From positions 124,001 through 188,000 of the forward strand of contig NZ_NOIS01000005.1 in NCBI RefSeq assembly GCF_004137765.1: DNA of 64,000 bases, read 5' to 3'. This document shows, piece by piece, positions 18,530 through 30,999 of this stretch. Origin of the DNA: Rothia uropygialis. Its GTDB lineage: Bacteria > Actinomycetota > Actinomycetes > Actinomycetales > Micrococcaceae. The notes beneath the pieces were generated by a model, which saw only the letters and a program-made list of their open reading frames with translations, had not been told where the DNA came from and made no database searches. The position numbers and the translations under genes were made by a program. Positions within the stretch are counted from its first letter, which is position 1, and each line of letters opens with the position of its first letter.

Positions 18530-18745
18530 GATGCTCCTCAGGCCACCTACGCTCCATCCATCCCTGGACTTCTTGGCGCCGTCGTCTACCTATAGATGTT
18601 TTAGGTCAAGTTTCAGGTGTCTGCCCTGTAGACGACGTCCGGTGTTACGGCAGCACCTAGCATTGTTGTTTCTAGCTCTCGCGTATGTGCGTGAGCTCAG
18701 GAGTCACCTTTCGGTGACGAACTGTTTATAACGATACAGTAACGA
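18530..18745 (-). promoter_or_regulatory. long structured 5' leader of rpf, unassigned
   Basis: Space upstream of rpf with strong RNA structure on the minus strand. Reading 5' to 3': a GTCACC-GAAA-GGTGAC hairpin with a GNRA tetraloop (18703-18718), a second hairpin AGCTC...GAGCT with an inner CGC/GCG stem (18673-18696), and a 10-bp long-range pair between 18628-18637 and 18580-18589 (CGTCGTCTAC with GTAGACGACG). AT-rich promoter-like sequence (TATCGT, TTATAA) lies at about 18722-18760. Rpf genes in other actinobacteria often carry a c-di-AMP (ydaO) riboswitch, but its conserved motifs are not seen here. 18760-18904 holds only AT-rich upstream sequence and a small GCCTC/GAGGC hairpin after ligA. 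Confidence 0.5.
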
Positions 18746-18904
18746 TTTTGGAGTTTGCAACCAATTTCTTGATGGAAGCGAAACTTTTTTTGGTTGGTAC
18801 CCGATCCGGCTACCAGCCAGGATCCGTAGGCACGCGTGTCAGCCTATGAGGCCTCTTGAGGCGATGCAACCCGGCGCGACATGTTCCGAATCACAAGGTT
18901 GTGA

Positions 18905-22306
<3,402 letters not shown>

Positions 22307-22310
<4 letters not shown>

Positions 22311-23443
22311 TCGAAGTCAATCTCCAATTCGGTTCCCACACCCGGCGCGAGTGACACGGGTCGGACGTCTCCAAAACCACGAACGTTGCGCACACCTTGA
22401 GATGCCATCACAAATCGTTCGTCGCCCTCGAGCACGTTGGCGGTGGATGCGTCAGTCAGGACGGCGCCAGGCTCAGCCAGCGCGACGAGACGCGAAGCGA
22501 GATTGACGGTCGGACCGTACACGTCCCCCAGCCTAGGCAGAATTCTTCCCCAGACAAAAGCAACGCGTGCCTCGGGCAGGTTGGGGTCCTCACGGATGAT
22601 CTGCGAGAGCGTCAGCGAAATGCGCGCACCCGCTTCGGGCGACTCCGTCATGAACAAGACTTCGTCGCCCACGGTCTTGATGATGCGGCCGCCACCCACG
22701 GCGACGACCTCGGCACACCGCTGTTCGAAATGCTGTACCAGGCTGGCCAGCGTCTTTTCGTTCATTTGGCGGGACAACGATGTGAACGACACCAGATCGG
22801 CAAAGCCGATGCCACGCACGAGCGGGAGGGCACGATAATCCGTGGCGGCGTCGTCGTTGCCGACGACGGGCTTCTCCGCCTTGAGCGCGAGACGGACCAC
22901 CGCAGCGTTCAATTGCCGGCGGTAGCCGTAGCGCATCAGATCTTCGAGTTCGTTGAGGAGTTCGGGCAGAACGTTGAGGAGTTCCCGGCGAGCTTCGGCA
23001 TCGGTCATTCCGTGGTGGGCGACCATGTCCTCCACGAAAGCCTCAACCTGCCAGGCAACCATACGGTCCATCATCTGCCCGACGGATCGAACGATCGACA
23101 GTGCACCGTCTTCGGTCACGTGCCCGCTCCGGACCATGGCCGAGACGGTTCCCAGGGCTTCCGAATCGGAGCCCGTGAAGTAGACGTCGCCATCCTTGAG
23201 GTTCGGCATTCCGAGGGCCCGCCAGATCTTCCGCGCGGACAATAGGGAGACGTCCCCCGCATGTGCGGCCTCGCGCCGCGTCATCGAACGGTTCTCCCCG
23301 AGCAAGGCGCGCTCGAGGGCTCCGACCGCTGCCTTGGCGTCGTCGGACTTGTACAGATTGAACTGTGCAGGGTTCTGCAGGTTGAGCTGACTCGTCTGTG
23401 GTCCGGTATAGACCGGCCGGCCTTCGGCTTCCTCCTGCGGCAC
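22307..23443 (-). CDS. class III adenylyl cyclase with N-terminal regulatory domain
   Basis: 378-aa cyclase of the kind represented by mycobacterial Rv1264, in which an N-terminal helical domain (about 35-190) restrains the catalytic domain and senses pH (family knowledge). In the catalytic half the metal-binding aspartates are in GFADLVSFTSLS and TVGDEVLF, the purine-binding lysine in RIIKTVGDE, and the transition-state Asn/Arg in GPTVNLASRLV, so it should be active as a cAMP producer. No membrane segment. The GTG at 23443 lies in TCTAGTG with GTGGAG upstream. It is coupled by a four-base overlap to the PP2C phosphatase gene. Two small hairpins (23515-23531, 23559-23578) lie in its upstream region. 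Confidence 0.9.
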
Positions 23444-23581
23444 TAGAGTGCTCCACCTTCCTCAACGCTTTCCTGGTTCCGGGCCCGCTGGCGTAGAGCG
23501 CGCTCGGCTGAGAATGAGGCTCGAAGCCTCACTGTCATGCTACAGATCACAGGGTCCTTCCGGGTAGTTTTACCCGGATCT

Positions 23582-24064
23582 TCAGGGCCAACGCAGGGCG
23601 TTTACTCGGCGCAGATGCGCTTCGTAACAAAGGGCCGAAAACCTGTTGGGCTCTTTCTGGTAAGTCAGCTCGAAAGTCTGCCCTTGGGCGGAGATCCTGA
23701 TGGTTCCGCATCCGGTCAGACGAGCTGTCCCCTTGGGACCCACGACCCCGGCAACATACTCGAGCGGGATCGAAATCGGGCGGCCGCCTCCCAGCCCGCG
23801 AAAAACCACAATACGCCGGTTGGTTAGCGAATAGCCCGTGGTGAGCCATGTGACGAGACGGACCGCGACATAGACCAGAGCGGCGATCATGAGAATCGGC
23901 CCCACCGCGGACCATGCCGGATGACTCGCGGTGACGACCTGCAGGAGATTCACAAGGAAAATCGCGACCAACACAATGATCGCCGGCCGAAGCAACTTGA
24001 GCGGGTGCGCCCGGTTGCACGTGATGACGTGCTCGCCGGGCTCCAAAGTATCCCGGAATTTCAC
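23582..24064 (-). CDS. PH domain-containing membrane protein
   Basis: 160-aa protein with a basic N-terminus, two adjacent hydrophobic segments (about 25-45 and 52-72) and a C-terminal bacterial PH-like fold (bPH2/YdbT group): GYSLTNRRIVVFRG, then a glycine-rich stretch GPKGTARLTGCGTIRIS. The function of this family in bacteria is not established; membrane-stress or secretion-related scaffolding is only a guess. The GTG start (24062-24064) overlaps the birA stop codon by GTGA, so it is translated together with birA. This birA neighbour is common in actinobacteria by recollection. Confidence 0.85.
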   Translation of the reverse strand: MKFRDTLEPGEHVITCNRAHPLKLLRPAIIVLVAIFLVNLLQVVTASHPAWSAVGPILMIAALVYVAVRLVTWLTTGYSLTNRRIVVFRGLGGGRPISIPLEYVAGVVGPKGTARLTGCGTIRISAQGQTFELTYQKEPNRFSALCYEAHLRRVNALRWP

Positions 24065-24963
24065 GGCGACTCCGATTCAGCGGCGTCCGCCCATGTGCCG
24101 TTCTCAGGGCGGAGGTGGACGACGTCGCCCACCGAGACTGTTTCGACCATTCCGTCGTCCCGGAGCACCATGAGCGAACCGTCGTCGTCGATAGTGCGCG
24201 CAAGGCCCGTGAAGTTCGAGCCAGGGTCCACGAGTTCCACGCGAACGCGACGTCCCAGCGTGTCCAAAGCCGCGCGCACCTCGTCGAGGAGAGAAGGTTT
24301 CTTGCCGACGGACCGCGACGGATCGCCGCCGGCCGCGAAGAATCCGTTCGCATAGGCGCGGAACTCGCAGATGAGGCGAATCAGCAGTTCCGTGCGGTCC
24401 ACGTCCTGTCCCGCCTCCGTCCGGAGTGAGGTGGCCGTTTCCACGGGCAGATCCGCCGCATCGATGTTGACGTTGATGCCGATTCCGACGACGACGTCGA
24501 GCCTCTGGGTGCCGGTGGGGACCACACGAGCCAGGATGCCGGCTACTTTGCGGCCGTGGACCAACAGGTCGTTGGGCCATTTCAATGTTGCCGGCAACCC
24601 CGTGGTCTCCCGGATCGCGGCCCGACCGGCCAGGGCCAGCATTTGCGTCACCCAGTGCAATGAATCCGGAGGCAGCCGGGAGCCTCCCTGCTCGGAACGC
24701 ACCACGAAGGAGACCACTGCAGAACTGTATTTCGGGGCCGTCCATACCCGTTCTCTGCGGCCTTTCCCGGAGACCTGGTGTTCGGTCAGCAGAGCGGTCA
24801 GGTGGTCGATTTCGCGCCTGGCGGTCAGTCTGCTGGCGAGCTCGTCATTCGTGGACCCGACTTCGTCCAATAGTTCGACCGGCGCGGCGATGAGGCGATA
24901 ATCCTGGTTCGGTCCGGGCAACAAACGCCCGGCGTCCAGGGGTTGCACGGTCGTCGTGTTCAT
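24061..24963 (-). CDS. birA: biotin--[acetyl-CoA-carboxylase] ligase
   Basis: Activates biotin with ATP and attaches it to the biotin carrier domain of acyl-CoA carboxylase. 300 aa, class I: it starts directly with the ligase domain and has no DNA-binding helix-turn-helix, so it is not a repressor. Key motifs: EVGSTNDELASR, the biotinyl-AMP loop SGKGRRERVWTAP, LKWPNDLLVHGRKVAGIL and GIGINVNI, and a small C-terminal SH3-like domain. The only biotin acceptor in the window is AccBC (33.4-35.2 kb). It is divergent from the YciI-like gene and coupled to the downstream PH-domain gene. Confidence 0.96.
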   Translation of the reverse strand: MNTTTVQPLDAGRLLPGPNQDYRLIAAPVELLDEVGSTNDELASRLTARREIDHLTALLTEHQVSGKGRRERVWTAPKYSSAVVSFVVRSEQGGSRLPPDSLHWVTQMLALAGRAAIRETTGLPATLKWPNDLLVHGRKVAGILARVVPTGTQRLDVVVGIGINVNIDAADLPVETATSLRTEAGQDVDRTELLIRLICEFRAYANGFFAAGGDPSRSVGKKPSLLDEVRAALDTLGRRVRVELVDPGSNFTGLARTIDDDGSLMVLRDDGMVETVSVGDVVHLRPENGTWADAAESESP

Positions 24964-25066
24964 AAGGAGGTGCTCTCTCTCGCTCGGCGCCTGGTCGTGC
25001 CATGTGTAGTGGGACCTTGTGAGCTAGTTTAGAGGCGGAAAGCTAACTCCGCTCGGAAGGAACATC

Positions 25067-25348
25067 ATGGCTCACTTCGCCGTGCATTATTCATATGGTC
25101 CCGTCGAAGAACAGGCGAAATACCGCGGGGACCACCGTGCCTACCTGCGGAGCCTTCTCGAGCAGGGGTCATTGCTCGCGTCAGGGCCTTATGTCGATGG
25201 CGGCAAGGACGGCGCGCTGCTGATCTTTTCGGCCGATTCCGCGGAAGCCGTTGAAGCGCTTCTGAACGAAGATCCGATGTACGTCAACAAGGTCGTGACA
25301 TCACACGAGATCCGTGAATGGAATCCGGTGCTTGGGTCGGTAGGGTAG
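25067..25348 (+). CDS. YciI-like protein
   Basis: 93-aa ferredoxin-fold protein of the YCII family. It shows the conserved histidine of DHRAYLRSLLEQGSLLASGPY and the aspartate of FSADSAEAVEALLNEDP, the pair proposed as the active site. The function in most bacteria is not known; a few relatives are dehydrochlorinases or hydrolases. GAAGGA lies before the ATG, and TAGTTT at 25025-25030 is a plausible -10. It is divergent from birA and separated from accD by 155 bp containing a small GCCTGA/TCAGGC hairpin. Confidence 0.85.
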   Translation: MAHFAVHYSYGPVEEQAKYRGDHRAYLRSLLEQGSLLASGPYVDGGKDGALLIFSADSAEAVEALLNEDPMYVNKVVTSHEIREWNPVLGSVG

Positions 25349-25503
25349 GCAACGACCTACTCAGCCTGACGTTCAGGCGGCAAGCCGGCATCAACGACCT
25401 TTCACCGTTTGCTACCTTGGTTCAGTAGGTAATAAGAGTAATTCCCGCTGGGATACCCGATGGCATCAGGTATCGGGTCCGAGCAGCTCGTACAGAGGAC
25501 AAG

Positions 25504-27135
25504 ATGACCGAAGATCTCTCCCGCCAGGATTCCGACGACGCGCGGAACGAGCCAGGCCCGGACCTCACCACCACGGCCGGCAAAATCGCCGATTTTTACG
25601 CTCGCCGCGAGGCCTCGTGGATGCCTACCGGTCCAGCTCCCGTCGAGCGCCAGCATTCCCGTGGCAAAAACACTGCCCGCGAGCGCATCGAAATGTTTTT
25701 GGACGAGGATTCCTTCGTCGAATTCGATGCCTTGGCAACCCACCGCACCACCGCGTTCGGGATGGATAAGAAGAAGCCCCTGGGCGACGGGCTGGTGTCC
25801 GGTTACGGTACGGTCGACGGTCGGCTCGTGGCCATCTATTCCCAGGACTTCACTGTCTACGGTGGTTCCCTGTCCCAGGTCAATGGCGAGAAGATCGTCA
25901 AGGTCCAGAAGTTTGCGTTGCGCAACGGCTGCCCGATAGTCGGCATCAACGACGGCGGCGGCGCACGTATCCAAGAGGGAGTCGCTTCGCTGGCCATGTT
26001 CGCGGATATATTCCGCATGAACGTGCGCGCCTCGGGCGTCGTTCCCCAGATTTCCGTGATCATGGGTCCGTGCGCGGGCGGTGCAGCCTATTCTCCCGCC
26101 CTGACGGATTACGTGATCATGGTCGACAAGACCTCCCACATGTTCATTACAGGACCGGACGTCATCAAGACCGTCACGGGTGAAGATGTCGACATGGAGA
26201 CCCTGGGCGGCGCGAAATCGCACAACTCCGTGACGGGCACCTCGCACTACCTCGCCGAAGACGAGGAGGATGCTTTCGATTTCCTCCGGGAGTTGCTGGA
26301 GTTCCTCCCGTCCAACAACCTTCAGGACGGTCTGCTCGTCGAGCACGACCAAGAACCCGAGATCACGGTGGACGACCTGGACCTCGATGGCCTGATCCCT
26401 GATTCCGCGAATCAACCCTACGACATGCGTTCGGTGATCGAGACAGTCGTCGACGACGGCCATTTCCTCGAGATGCAAGCACTGTACGCCCCTAACATCA
26501 TGACCGGTTACGGTCGTGTGGAAGGCCGCACCGTCGGCGTCATCGCGAATCAGCCCATGCAGTTTGCGGGGACCTTGGACATCGCAGCCTCCGAGAAGGC
26601 CGCGCGCTTTGTACGCCATTGCGACGCGTTCAACATTCCTATCCTCACTTTCGTGGACGTACCCGGTTTCTTGCCGGGCACCGAGCAGGAGTTCAACGGC
26701 ATTATCCGGCGCGGGGCGAAGCTGATCTTCGCCTACGCGGAAGCCACGGTGCCGATCGTCACGGTGATTACCCGCAAGGCCTACGGGGGCGCATACATCG
26801 TCATGGGGTCCAAGAAGCTCGGCGCTGACATCAACCTCGCGTGGCCCACGGCTCAGATCGGGGTCATGGGCGCACAGGGCGCCGTCAATATCCTGTACCG
26901 CAGGGACCTCAAGACCGCGGAGGAGAACGGCGACGACGTCGAGGCTCTGCGTTCCGAGTTGATCCAAAAGTACGAAGAAGAGCTCCTGAATCCTTACCAG
27001 GCTGCGGAACGCGGTTATATCGACTCGGTCATCGCTCCGTCCGAAACACGAGTGAACATCATCAAGTCGTTGCGCGCTCTTCACGACAAGCGGGCCGCTT
27101 TGCCGGCCAAGAAGCACGGCAACATCCCGCTGTAA
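25504..27135 (+). CDS. accD: acyl-CoA carboxylase beta (carboxyltransferase) subunit
   Basis: 543-aa carboxyltransferase of the PccB/AccD5 kind. It moves the carboxyl group from carboxybiotin to acetyl-CoA or propionyl-CoA, giving malonyl- or methylmalonyl-CoA. Oxyanion-hole glycines are in [17 protein letters not shown] and [15 protein letters not shown] for the N-half, and in [17 protein letters not shown] for the C-half; [13 protein letters not shown] near the N-terminus is the family start. Which acyl-CoA is preferred cannot be read here. AGAGGAC precedes the ATG. It is followed 12 bp later by the epsilon subunit; the biotinylated alpha subunit is 6 kb downstream. Confidence 0.95.
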   Translation: MTEDLSRQDSDDARNEPGPDLTTTAGKIADFYARREASWMPTGPAPVERQHSRGKNTARERIEMFLDEDSFVEFDALATHRTTAFGMDKKKPLGDGLVSGYGTVDGRLVAIYSQDFTVYGGSLSQVNGEKIVKVQKFALRNGCPIVGINDGGGARIQEGVASLAMFADIFRMNVRASGVVPQISVIMGPCAGGAAYSPALTDYVIMVDKTSHMFITGPDVIKTVTGEDVDMETLGGAKSHNSVTGTSHYLAEDEEDAFDFLRELLEFLPSNNLQDGLLVEHDQEPEITVDDLDLDGLIPDSANQPYDMRSVIETVVDDGHFLEMQALYAPNIMTGYGRVEGRTVGVIANQPMQFAGTLDIAASEKAARFVRHCDAFNIPILTFVDVPGFLPGTEQEFNGIIRRGAKLIFAYAEATVPIVTVITRKAYGGAYIVMGSKKLGADINLAWPTAQIGVMGAQGAVNILYRRDLKTAEENGDDVEALRSELIQKYEEELLNPYQAAERGYIDSVIAPSETRVNIIKSLRALHDKRAALPAKKHGNIPL

Positions 27136-27147
27136 GGGGAAGGAAAC

Positions 27148-27399
27148 ATGGTACCCGAAGAAGAACTCCAAGAGTCGGAACAGCCGTTGTTCTCGCTGGT
27201 CAAAGGCTCGGCGAGCGAAGAAGAGATCGCGGCCCTGACCATCGCCGTGCTGCAAACCCAACGGCCGCAGACTGCCACGAAATCCAGGCAATCCGCGAAG
27301 CCGCTGACCGAAGTCGGGCGTCTGCTCTCGCGCCGTCAGCGCATCGGCGCGGGCCTGCCCCCGGGTCCGGGCTCATGGCGACGAGCCAAACCGAGGTAA
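27148..27399 (+). CDS. accE: acyl-CoA carboxylase epsilon subunit
   Basis: 83-aa actinobacterial accessory subunit of acyl-CoA carboxylase. The conserved part is LFSLVKGSASEEEIAALTIAV near the N-terminus, followed by a polar linker and a basic tail ending in GPGSWRRAKPR. It binds the AccD hexamer and raises activity of the complex (family knowledge). The reading frame starts 12 bp after accD with AAGGGGAAGGA as ribosome site, so both subunits are made from one message. A perfect 20-bp hairpin follows. Confidence 0.88.
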   Translation: MVPEEELQESEQPLFSLVKGSASEEEIAALTIAVLQTQRPQTATKSRQSAKPLTEVGRLLSRRQRIGAGLPPGPGSWRRAKPR

Positions 27400-27410
27400 A
27401 GCACATTCCA

Positions 27411-27454
27411 CAGAAGCCCCTCCAAGAACCTGCTGGTTCTTGGAGGGGCTTCTG
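27411..27454 (+). terminator. terminator-like perfect hairpin after accE
   Basis: A 20-bp arm at 27411-27430 is the exact reverse complement of 27435-27454, with a TGCT loop. There is no U-run after the stem, so it may act as an mRNA-stabilising end or a non-canonical terminator. Confidence 0.7.
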
Positions 27455-27487
27455 CATGAATCGGCTGTGATCTGGAACATGTGCATA

Positions 27488-27493
27488 TAAACT
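27488..27493 (+). promoter_or_regulatory. -10 box for leaderless mRNA of DUF885 gene
   Basis: TAAACT within CATATAAACT ends seven bases before the ATG at 27501, and no ribosome site is present. Confidence 0.65.
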
Positions 27494-27500
27494 GGCCGAC

Positions 27501-29198
27501 ATGACTTCGCCTTTGCCCGCAACCCTGAAGCTCGATCGCGAGACCACCGACATCGACCGAGTCGCGAACCGCTACTACGACAAGCTCATGGAGCTGGACC
27601 CCGCCACCGCGACCATCGAAGGCATACCCGGACACGAAACGCAGTACGGCGATCTCTCCCCCGCCGGAAAACTCGAGGTCATCCAGGCCGCGCGGGAGGC
27701 TCTCGAGCAGGTCAACGAGATCGATCCCCAGGACGACGTCGACCGCGTGACCCTTGATGCGATGAATGAGAGCCTCGGACTGACCGTCGAAATGCACGAG
27801 GCCGGCCTCGGCGACTGGGAGCTCAACAACCTGGCGACGCCGGCACATGAAGTCCGGCAAGTCTTCGATCTCATGCCCCAGTCCACACGGCAAGATTGGC
27901 TGCACATCGTAGGCAGGATGGAAAACGTTCCCCAGGCGCTCGCGGGCTTTACAGAAACCTTGGAGGAAGCTGCGAACCAGGGGAGAATTGCCGCGGCCCG
28001 GCAAATTCGCCTCCTGATCCAGCAATTCGGCGCCTACACGGAGCCCGGCGGCTTCTTCGACCGGCTGGCCCAGCGTGCCGCCGCGTCGGATGCGGCCCTG
28101 GACAACACCGCCCGTGCCGCGGCCCAGGGCGCGCGATCGGCCTATGATGACCTCGCCACGTTCCTCCGAACTCGGCTCCTGCCGCAGGCGCCTGAGCGCG
28201 ACGCCGTGGGCCGCGAGCGTTACGCATTGCATTCGCGAGCTTTCTTGGGCTCCGCGGTGGACCTCGACGAAACGTACGCCTGGGGCGTTGCGGAACTCGA
28301 CCGGATCATTGCGGAGCAGCAAAGAGTCGCCGATCAGATCAAGTCAGGGGCCTCCGTCCGTGAAGCCAAGTCCGTTCTCGACGAAGACCCCTCGCGGAAG
28401 CTCCACGGGAAGGAAGAGCTGCGCGATTGGATGCAAGACCTCTCCGACCGAGCGGTCGAGAATCTCGCGAAGGAGCACTTCGTGATCGAAGGCCCGATGC
28501 GTGACCTGGAATGCATGATCGCGCCGACCCAAGAGGGTGGCATCTACTACACGGGCCCGTCCGCAGACTTCTCCAGGCCTGGGCGGATGTGGTGGTCCAT
28601 TACCGAAGGCGAATCGGAATTCACCACGTGGAGCGAAACCTCGACCGTCTACCACGAGGGCGTTCCGGGCCACCATCTGCAGATCTCGACCGCGGCGGCG
28701 ATGGCTGAGACCATGAATAAGTGGCGCGCCAACGGCCTATGGTATTCGGGTCATGGCGAGGGCTGGGCCCTGTACGCCGAGCGGCTCATGGCCGACCTCG
28801 GCTACCTGGACGATCCCGGCGACATGATGGGCATGCTCGATGGCCAACGTATGCGTGCGGCCCGTGTGGTCTTCGACATCGGCGTGCACTGTGAACTTGA
28901 GATTCCCCAGCGGTGGGTCGAGGAACTCGACCTCGCTCCGGGTACATGGTCGCCGGAATCGGGGTACGAATTCTTGCGCCACAATTTTGCGATTCCCCTA
29001 GGCCAGCTGGACTTCGAATTCAACAGGTATCTCGGATGGTGTGGGCAGGCTCCGTCCTACAAAGTTGGCCAGCGAATGTGGGAGCAGCTTCGCGACGAGG
29101 CAGTAGCGCGCGGTGAGTCCCTGAAGGACTTCCACTCGCGGGCCTTGAAGATCGGCTCCGTCGGGCTCGACACCCTCAAACGAGCCTTGTCGGCGTAA
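27501..29198 (+). CDS. DUF885 family protein, putative metallopeptidase
   Basis: 565-aa, acidic, no signal peptide. The family marker YHEGVPGHHLQ (about residue 387) supplies a histidine-glutamate-histidine set resembling a gluzincin zinc site, with downstream HGEGWALYAERLM. DUF885 members are predicted cytoplasmic peptidases or hydrolases; no substrate is established. The N-terminal third is helical (residues 1-200). The start at 27501 is fixed by the TAAACT box seven bases upstream. It sits between accE and a dicarboxylate/amino-acid symporter, without a link visible to the carboxylase genes. Confidence 0.88.
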   Translation: MTSPLPATLKLDRETTDIDRVANRYYDKLMELDPATATIEGIPGHETQYGDLSPAGKLEVIQAAREALEQVNEIDPQDDVDRVTLDAMNESLGLTVEMHEAGLGDWELNNLATPAHEVRQVFDLMPQSTRQDWLHIVGRMENVPQALAGFTETLEEAANQGRIAAARQIRLLIQQFGAYTEPGGFFDRLAQRAAASDAALDNTARAAAQGARSAYDDLATFLRTRLLPQAPERDAVGRERYALHSRAFLGSAVDLDETYAWGVAELDRIIAEQQRVADQIKSGASVREAKSVLDEDPSRKLHGKEELRDWMQDLSDRAVENLAKEHFVIEGPMRDLECMIAPTQEGGIYYTGPSADFSRPGRMWWSITEGESEFTTWSETSTVYHEGVPGHHLQISTAAAMAETMNKWRANGLWYSGHGEGWALYAERLMADLGYLDDPGDMMGMLDGQRMRAARVVFDIGVHCELEIPQRWVEELDLAPGTWSPESGYEFLRHNFAIPLGQLDFEFNRYLGWCGQAPSYKVGQRMWEQLRDEAVARGESLKDFHSRALKIGSVGLDTLKRALSA

Positions 29199-29356
29199 AG
29201 CGGGCTTTTCAAACACCGTGCTGCGTTGTGTAGCGCCCGTGAAGGAGCCGGGACTTACGCCACCGACGTGGCGCAAGAGTATGACGCACAACACCTTCAC
29301 ACTTTATTCCCGTAACATTTCTTCTCAGTCCTTTTCTGTGTTATTTGTCCAAAGAT

Positions 29357-29362
29357 TAGGGT
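29357..29362 (+). promoter_or_regulatory. -10 box for leaderless mRNA of DAACS symporter gene
   Basis: TAGGGT ends seven bases before the ATG at 29370. The intervening TGAGCAC is not a ribosome site. Confidence 0.6.
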
Positions 29363-29369
29363 TGAGCAC

Positions 29370-30884
29370 ATGTCTACTCGCCCCTCCCCCAATGCGCGTG
29401 ATTCTTCCGCGCCAGCATCCTCGCAACGTGCTCATCGACTCCCCTCGTGGATGACCAATTTCGGTGTGCAAATCCTTTTGGGCCTCGTCTTCGGCGTCGC
29501 CCTGGGTTTCCTGGCACTCGCCCTGGGCGGCGATGCCGAAAAGAACCCCAATTGGCTGATGACCACGCTGGATACCATCGGCACCAGTTATGTTTCCCTT
29601 CTCAAGGCCGCCGTTGTCCCCCTCGTGGTCACCGCCGTGATTTCATCGATCGCCAACCTCAGCCAGGTGACCAACGCGGCTCGTCTCGCGTGGAAGACGA
29701 TCTTGTGGTTCGCGGGCACGGCACTGATCGCCGTCATCATCGGCATTCTGCTCGGCGCAATCTTCCGCCCGGGTGCCAACACCGGTTTGTCCGCTCCTGA
29801 GTCCTACTCGGGCACGACCGGCTCCTGGCTGGCTTTCGTCACGAGCATCATCCCCGCCAACTTCTTGGGACTCACCGTGAGCACCAAGGATGCCGGCGCA
29901 GACGGCCTCACCTCGACACCCAATTTCAATGTCCTCCAGATCCTGGTGATTTCCGGTGCGATCGGCATCGCGGCCCTCAAGGTCGGCAAAGCGGCCGAGC
30001 CTTTCCTCACCTTCATCCGCTCCGCTTTGGCCATCATCCAGAAAGTCCTCTGGTGGATCATCAGGTTGGCACCGCTGGGGACCCTGGGCCTGATCGGCTC
30101 GGCAGTCTTCACCTACGGCTGGACCACCATGGGATCGCTCGCGAAGTTCGTCATCCTGCTCTACGTTGGGCTGGTCATCATAGGATTCGTCGTCTACCCG
30201 ATCTTGGCGCGAACTCAAGGCCTTTCGATCAAGCAGTTCTTCTCCGGTGTGTGGCCCGCCGCTCAGATCGGCTTCGTCTCTCGGTCTTCGATCGGCACGA
30301 TGCCGGTGACCCAGCGTGTTGCCGAAAGGAACTTCGGCGTCCCCCAGGCCTACGCGTCCTTCGCCGTACCCTTCGGCGCCACGACAAAGATGGATGGCTG
30401 CGCCGCCGTGTATCCGGCGTTGGCCGCAACGTTCGTTGCCCAGTTCTACGGAATTGATCTGAGCGTCGCGCAGTACATTCTCATCGTGGTGGTCTCGGTA
30501 CTCGGGTCCGCGGCCACGGCCGGTACGACAGGTGCAACCGTGATGCTCACGCTGACCCTGTCGACTTTGGGACTGCCGCTCGACGGCGTAGGGCTGCTTC
30601 TTGCGATCGACCCCATCATCGATATGGGCCGTACCGCCCTCAACGTTTCGGGGCAAGCGCTGATACCCGCCATCATTTCCAAGCGGGAAGGCATCCTGGA
30701 CGAGGGGTTGTACAACGCGCGCCGCTCGAGCGATTGGTTCGAGTCGGATCTGTCTGCCGCAGAATTCGCCGAGGGCTCCCCGGCTGACAACGAATCCACA
30801 TCGGGCCTCGGGGCGACCTCGGAAGCCTCTTCGGAAGAAGCCGTGGATTCGAATCGGGAACCCGCAGGGTCTTCCCCGCGCTGA
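29370..30884 (+). CDS. dicarboxylate/amino acid:cation symporter (DAACS)
   Basis: 504-aa membrane symporter of the GltP/DctA/SstT family with about eight membrane segments and two re-entrant loops. Diagnostic features are VSRSSIGTMPVTQRVAERN (the serine-rich first hairpin loop), VPFGATTKMDGCA and IDPIIDMGRTALNVSGQAL (substrate/cation motif, DMGRTALNVSG type). It imports C4-dicarboxylates or acidic/neutral amino acids with protons or sodium; the choice is not decidable here. The 26-residue N-terminal and about 55-residue C-terminal tails are polar. The start at 29370 is supported by a TAGGGT box seven bases upstream. Confidence 0.92.
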   Translation: MSTRPSPNARDSSAPASSQRAHRLPSWMTNFGVQILLGLVFGVALGFLALALGGDAEKNPNWLMTTLDTIGTSYVSLLKAAVVPLVVTAVISSIANLSQVTNAARLAWKTILWFAGTALIAVIIGILLGAIFRPGANTGLSAPESYSGTTGSWLAFVTSIIPANFLGLTVSTKDAGADGLTSTPNFNVLQILVISGAIGIAALKVGKAAEPFLTFIRSALAIIQKVLWWIIRLAPLGTLGLIGSAVFTYGWTTMGSLAKFVILLYVGLVIIGFVVYPILARTQGLSIKQFFSGVWPAAQIGFVSRSSIGTMPVTQRVAERNFGVPQAYASFAVPFGATTKMDGCAAVYPALAATFVAQFYGIDLSVAQYILIVVVSVLGSAATAGTTGATVMLTLTLSTLGLPLDGVGLLLAIDPIIDMGRTALNVSGQALIPAIISKREGILDEGLYNARRSSDWFESDLSAAEFAEGSPADNESTSGLGATSEASSEEAVDSNREPAGSSPR

Positions 30885-30915
30885 CCGTCTCGTCACCAGT
30901 CTCCTGCGACACTTA

Positions 30916-30950
30916 CGAGGGGCAGGAAGGAGTGACCTCCCTGCCCCTCG
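30916..30950 (+). terminator. terminator after the DAACS symporter gene
   Basis: CGAGGGGCAGG (30916-30926) pairs with CCTGCCCCTCG (30940-30950). It lies 32 bp past the symporter stop and just before a TATAGT promoter box. Confidence 0.75.
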
Positions 30951-30955
30951 GTCGC

Positions 30956-30961
30956 TATAGT
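30956..30961 (+). promoter_or_regulatory. -10 box upstream of aldehyde dehydrogenase
   Basis: TATAGT at 30956-30961, about 38 bases before the ATG at 31000, giving a short leader that includes the AAAGGAG ribosome site. No clear -35 was identified. Confidence 0.5.
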
Positions 30962-30999
30962 AATGTTCGTCACGTTAATTGGACGTCAAAGGAGACACC

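Noticed and set aside
17890-18595. Leu/Gly/Ser-rich frames over rpf on the other strand
   Set aside because: They arise from the 36-bp repeat array of rpf read antisense.
18530-18745. c-di-AMP (ydaO) riboswitch upstream of rpf
   Set aside because: The conserved GGGGACC-type core and the CCGAACCCGUCAGCUAACC element were searched for on the minus strand and not found.
25402-27291. 629-codon open frame on the minus strand across accD
   Set aside because: It is the antisense shadow of accD/accE; no family motif, and high-GC codon periodicity explains it.
29643-30896. 417-codon open frame opposite the DAACS gene
   Set aside because: Arg/Asp/Gly-rich antisense composition typical of a shadow; the membrane protein on the plus strand is certain.
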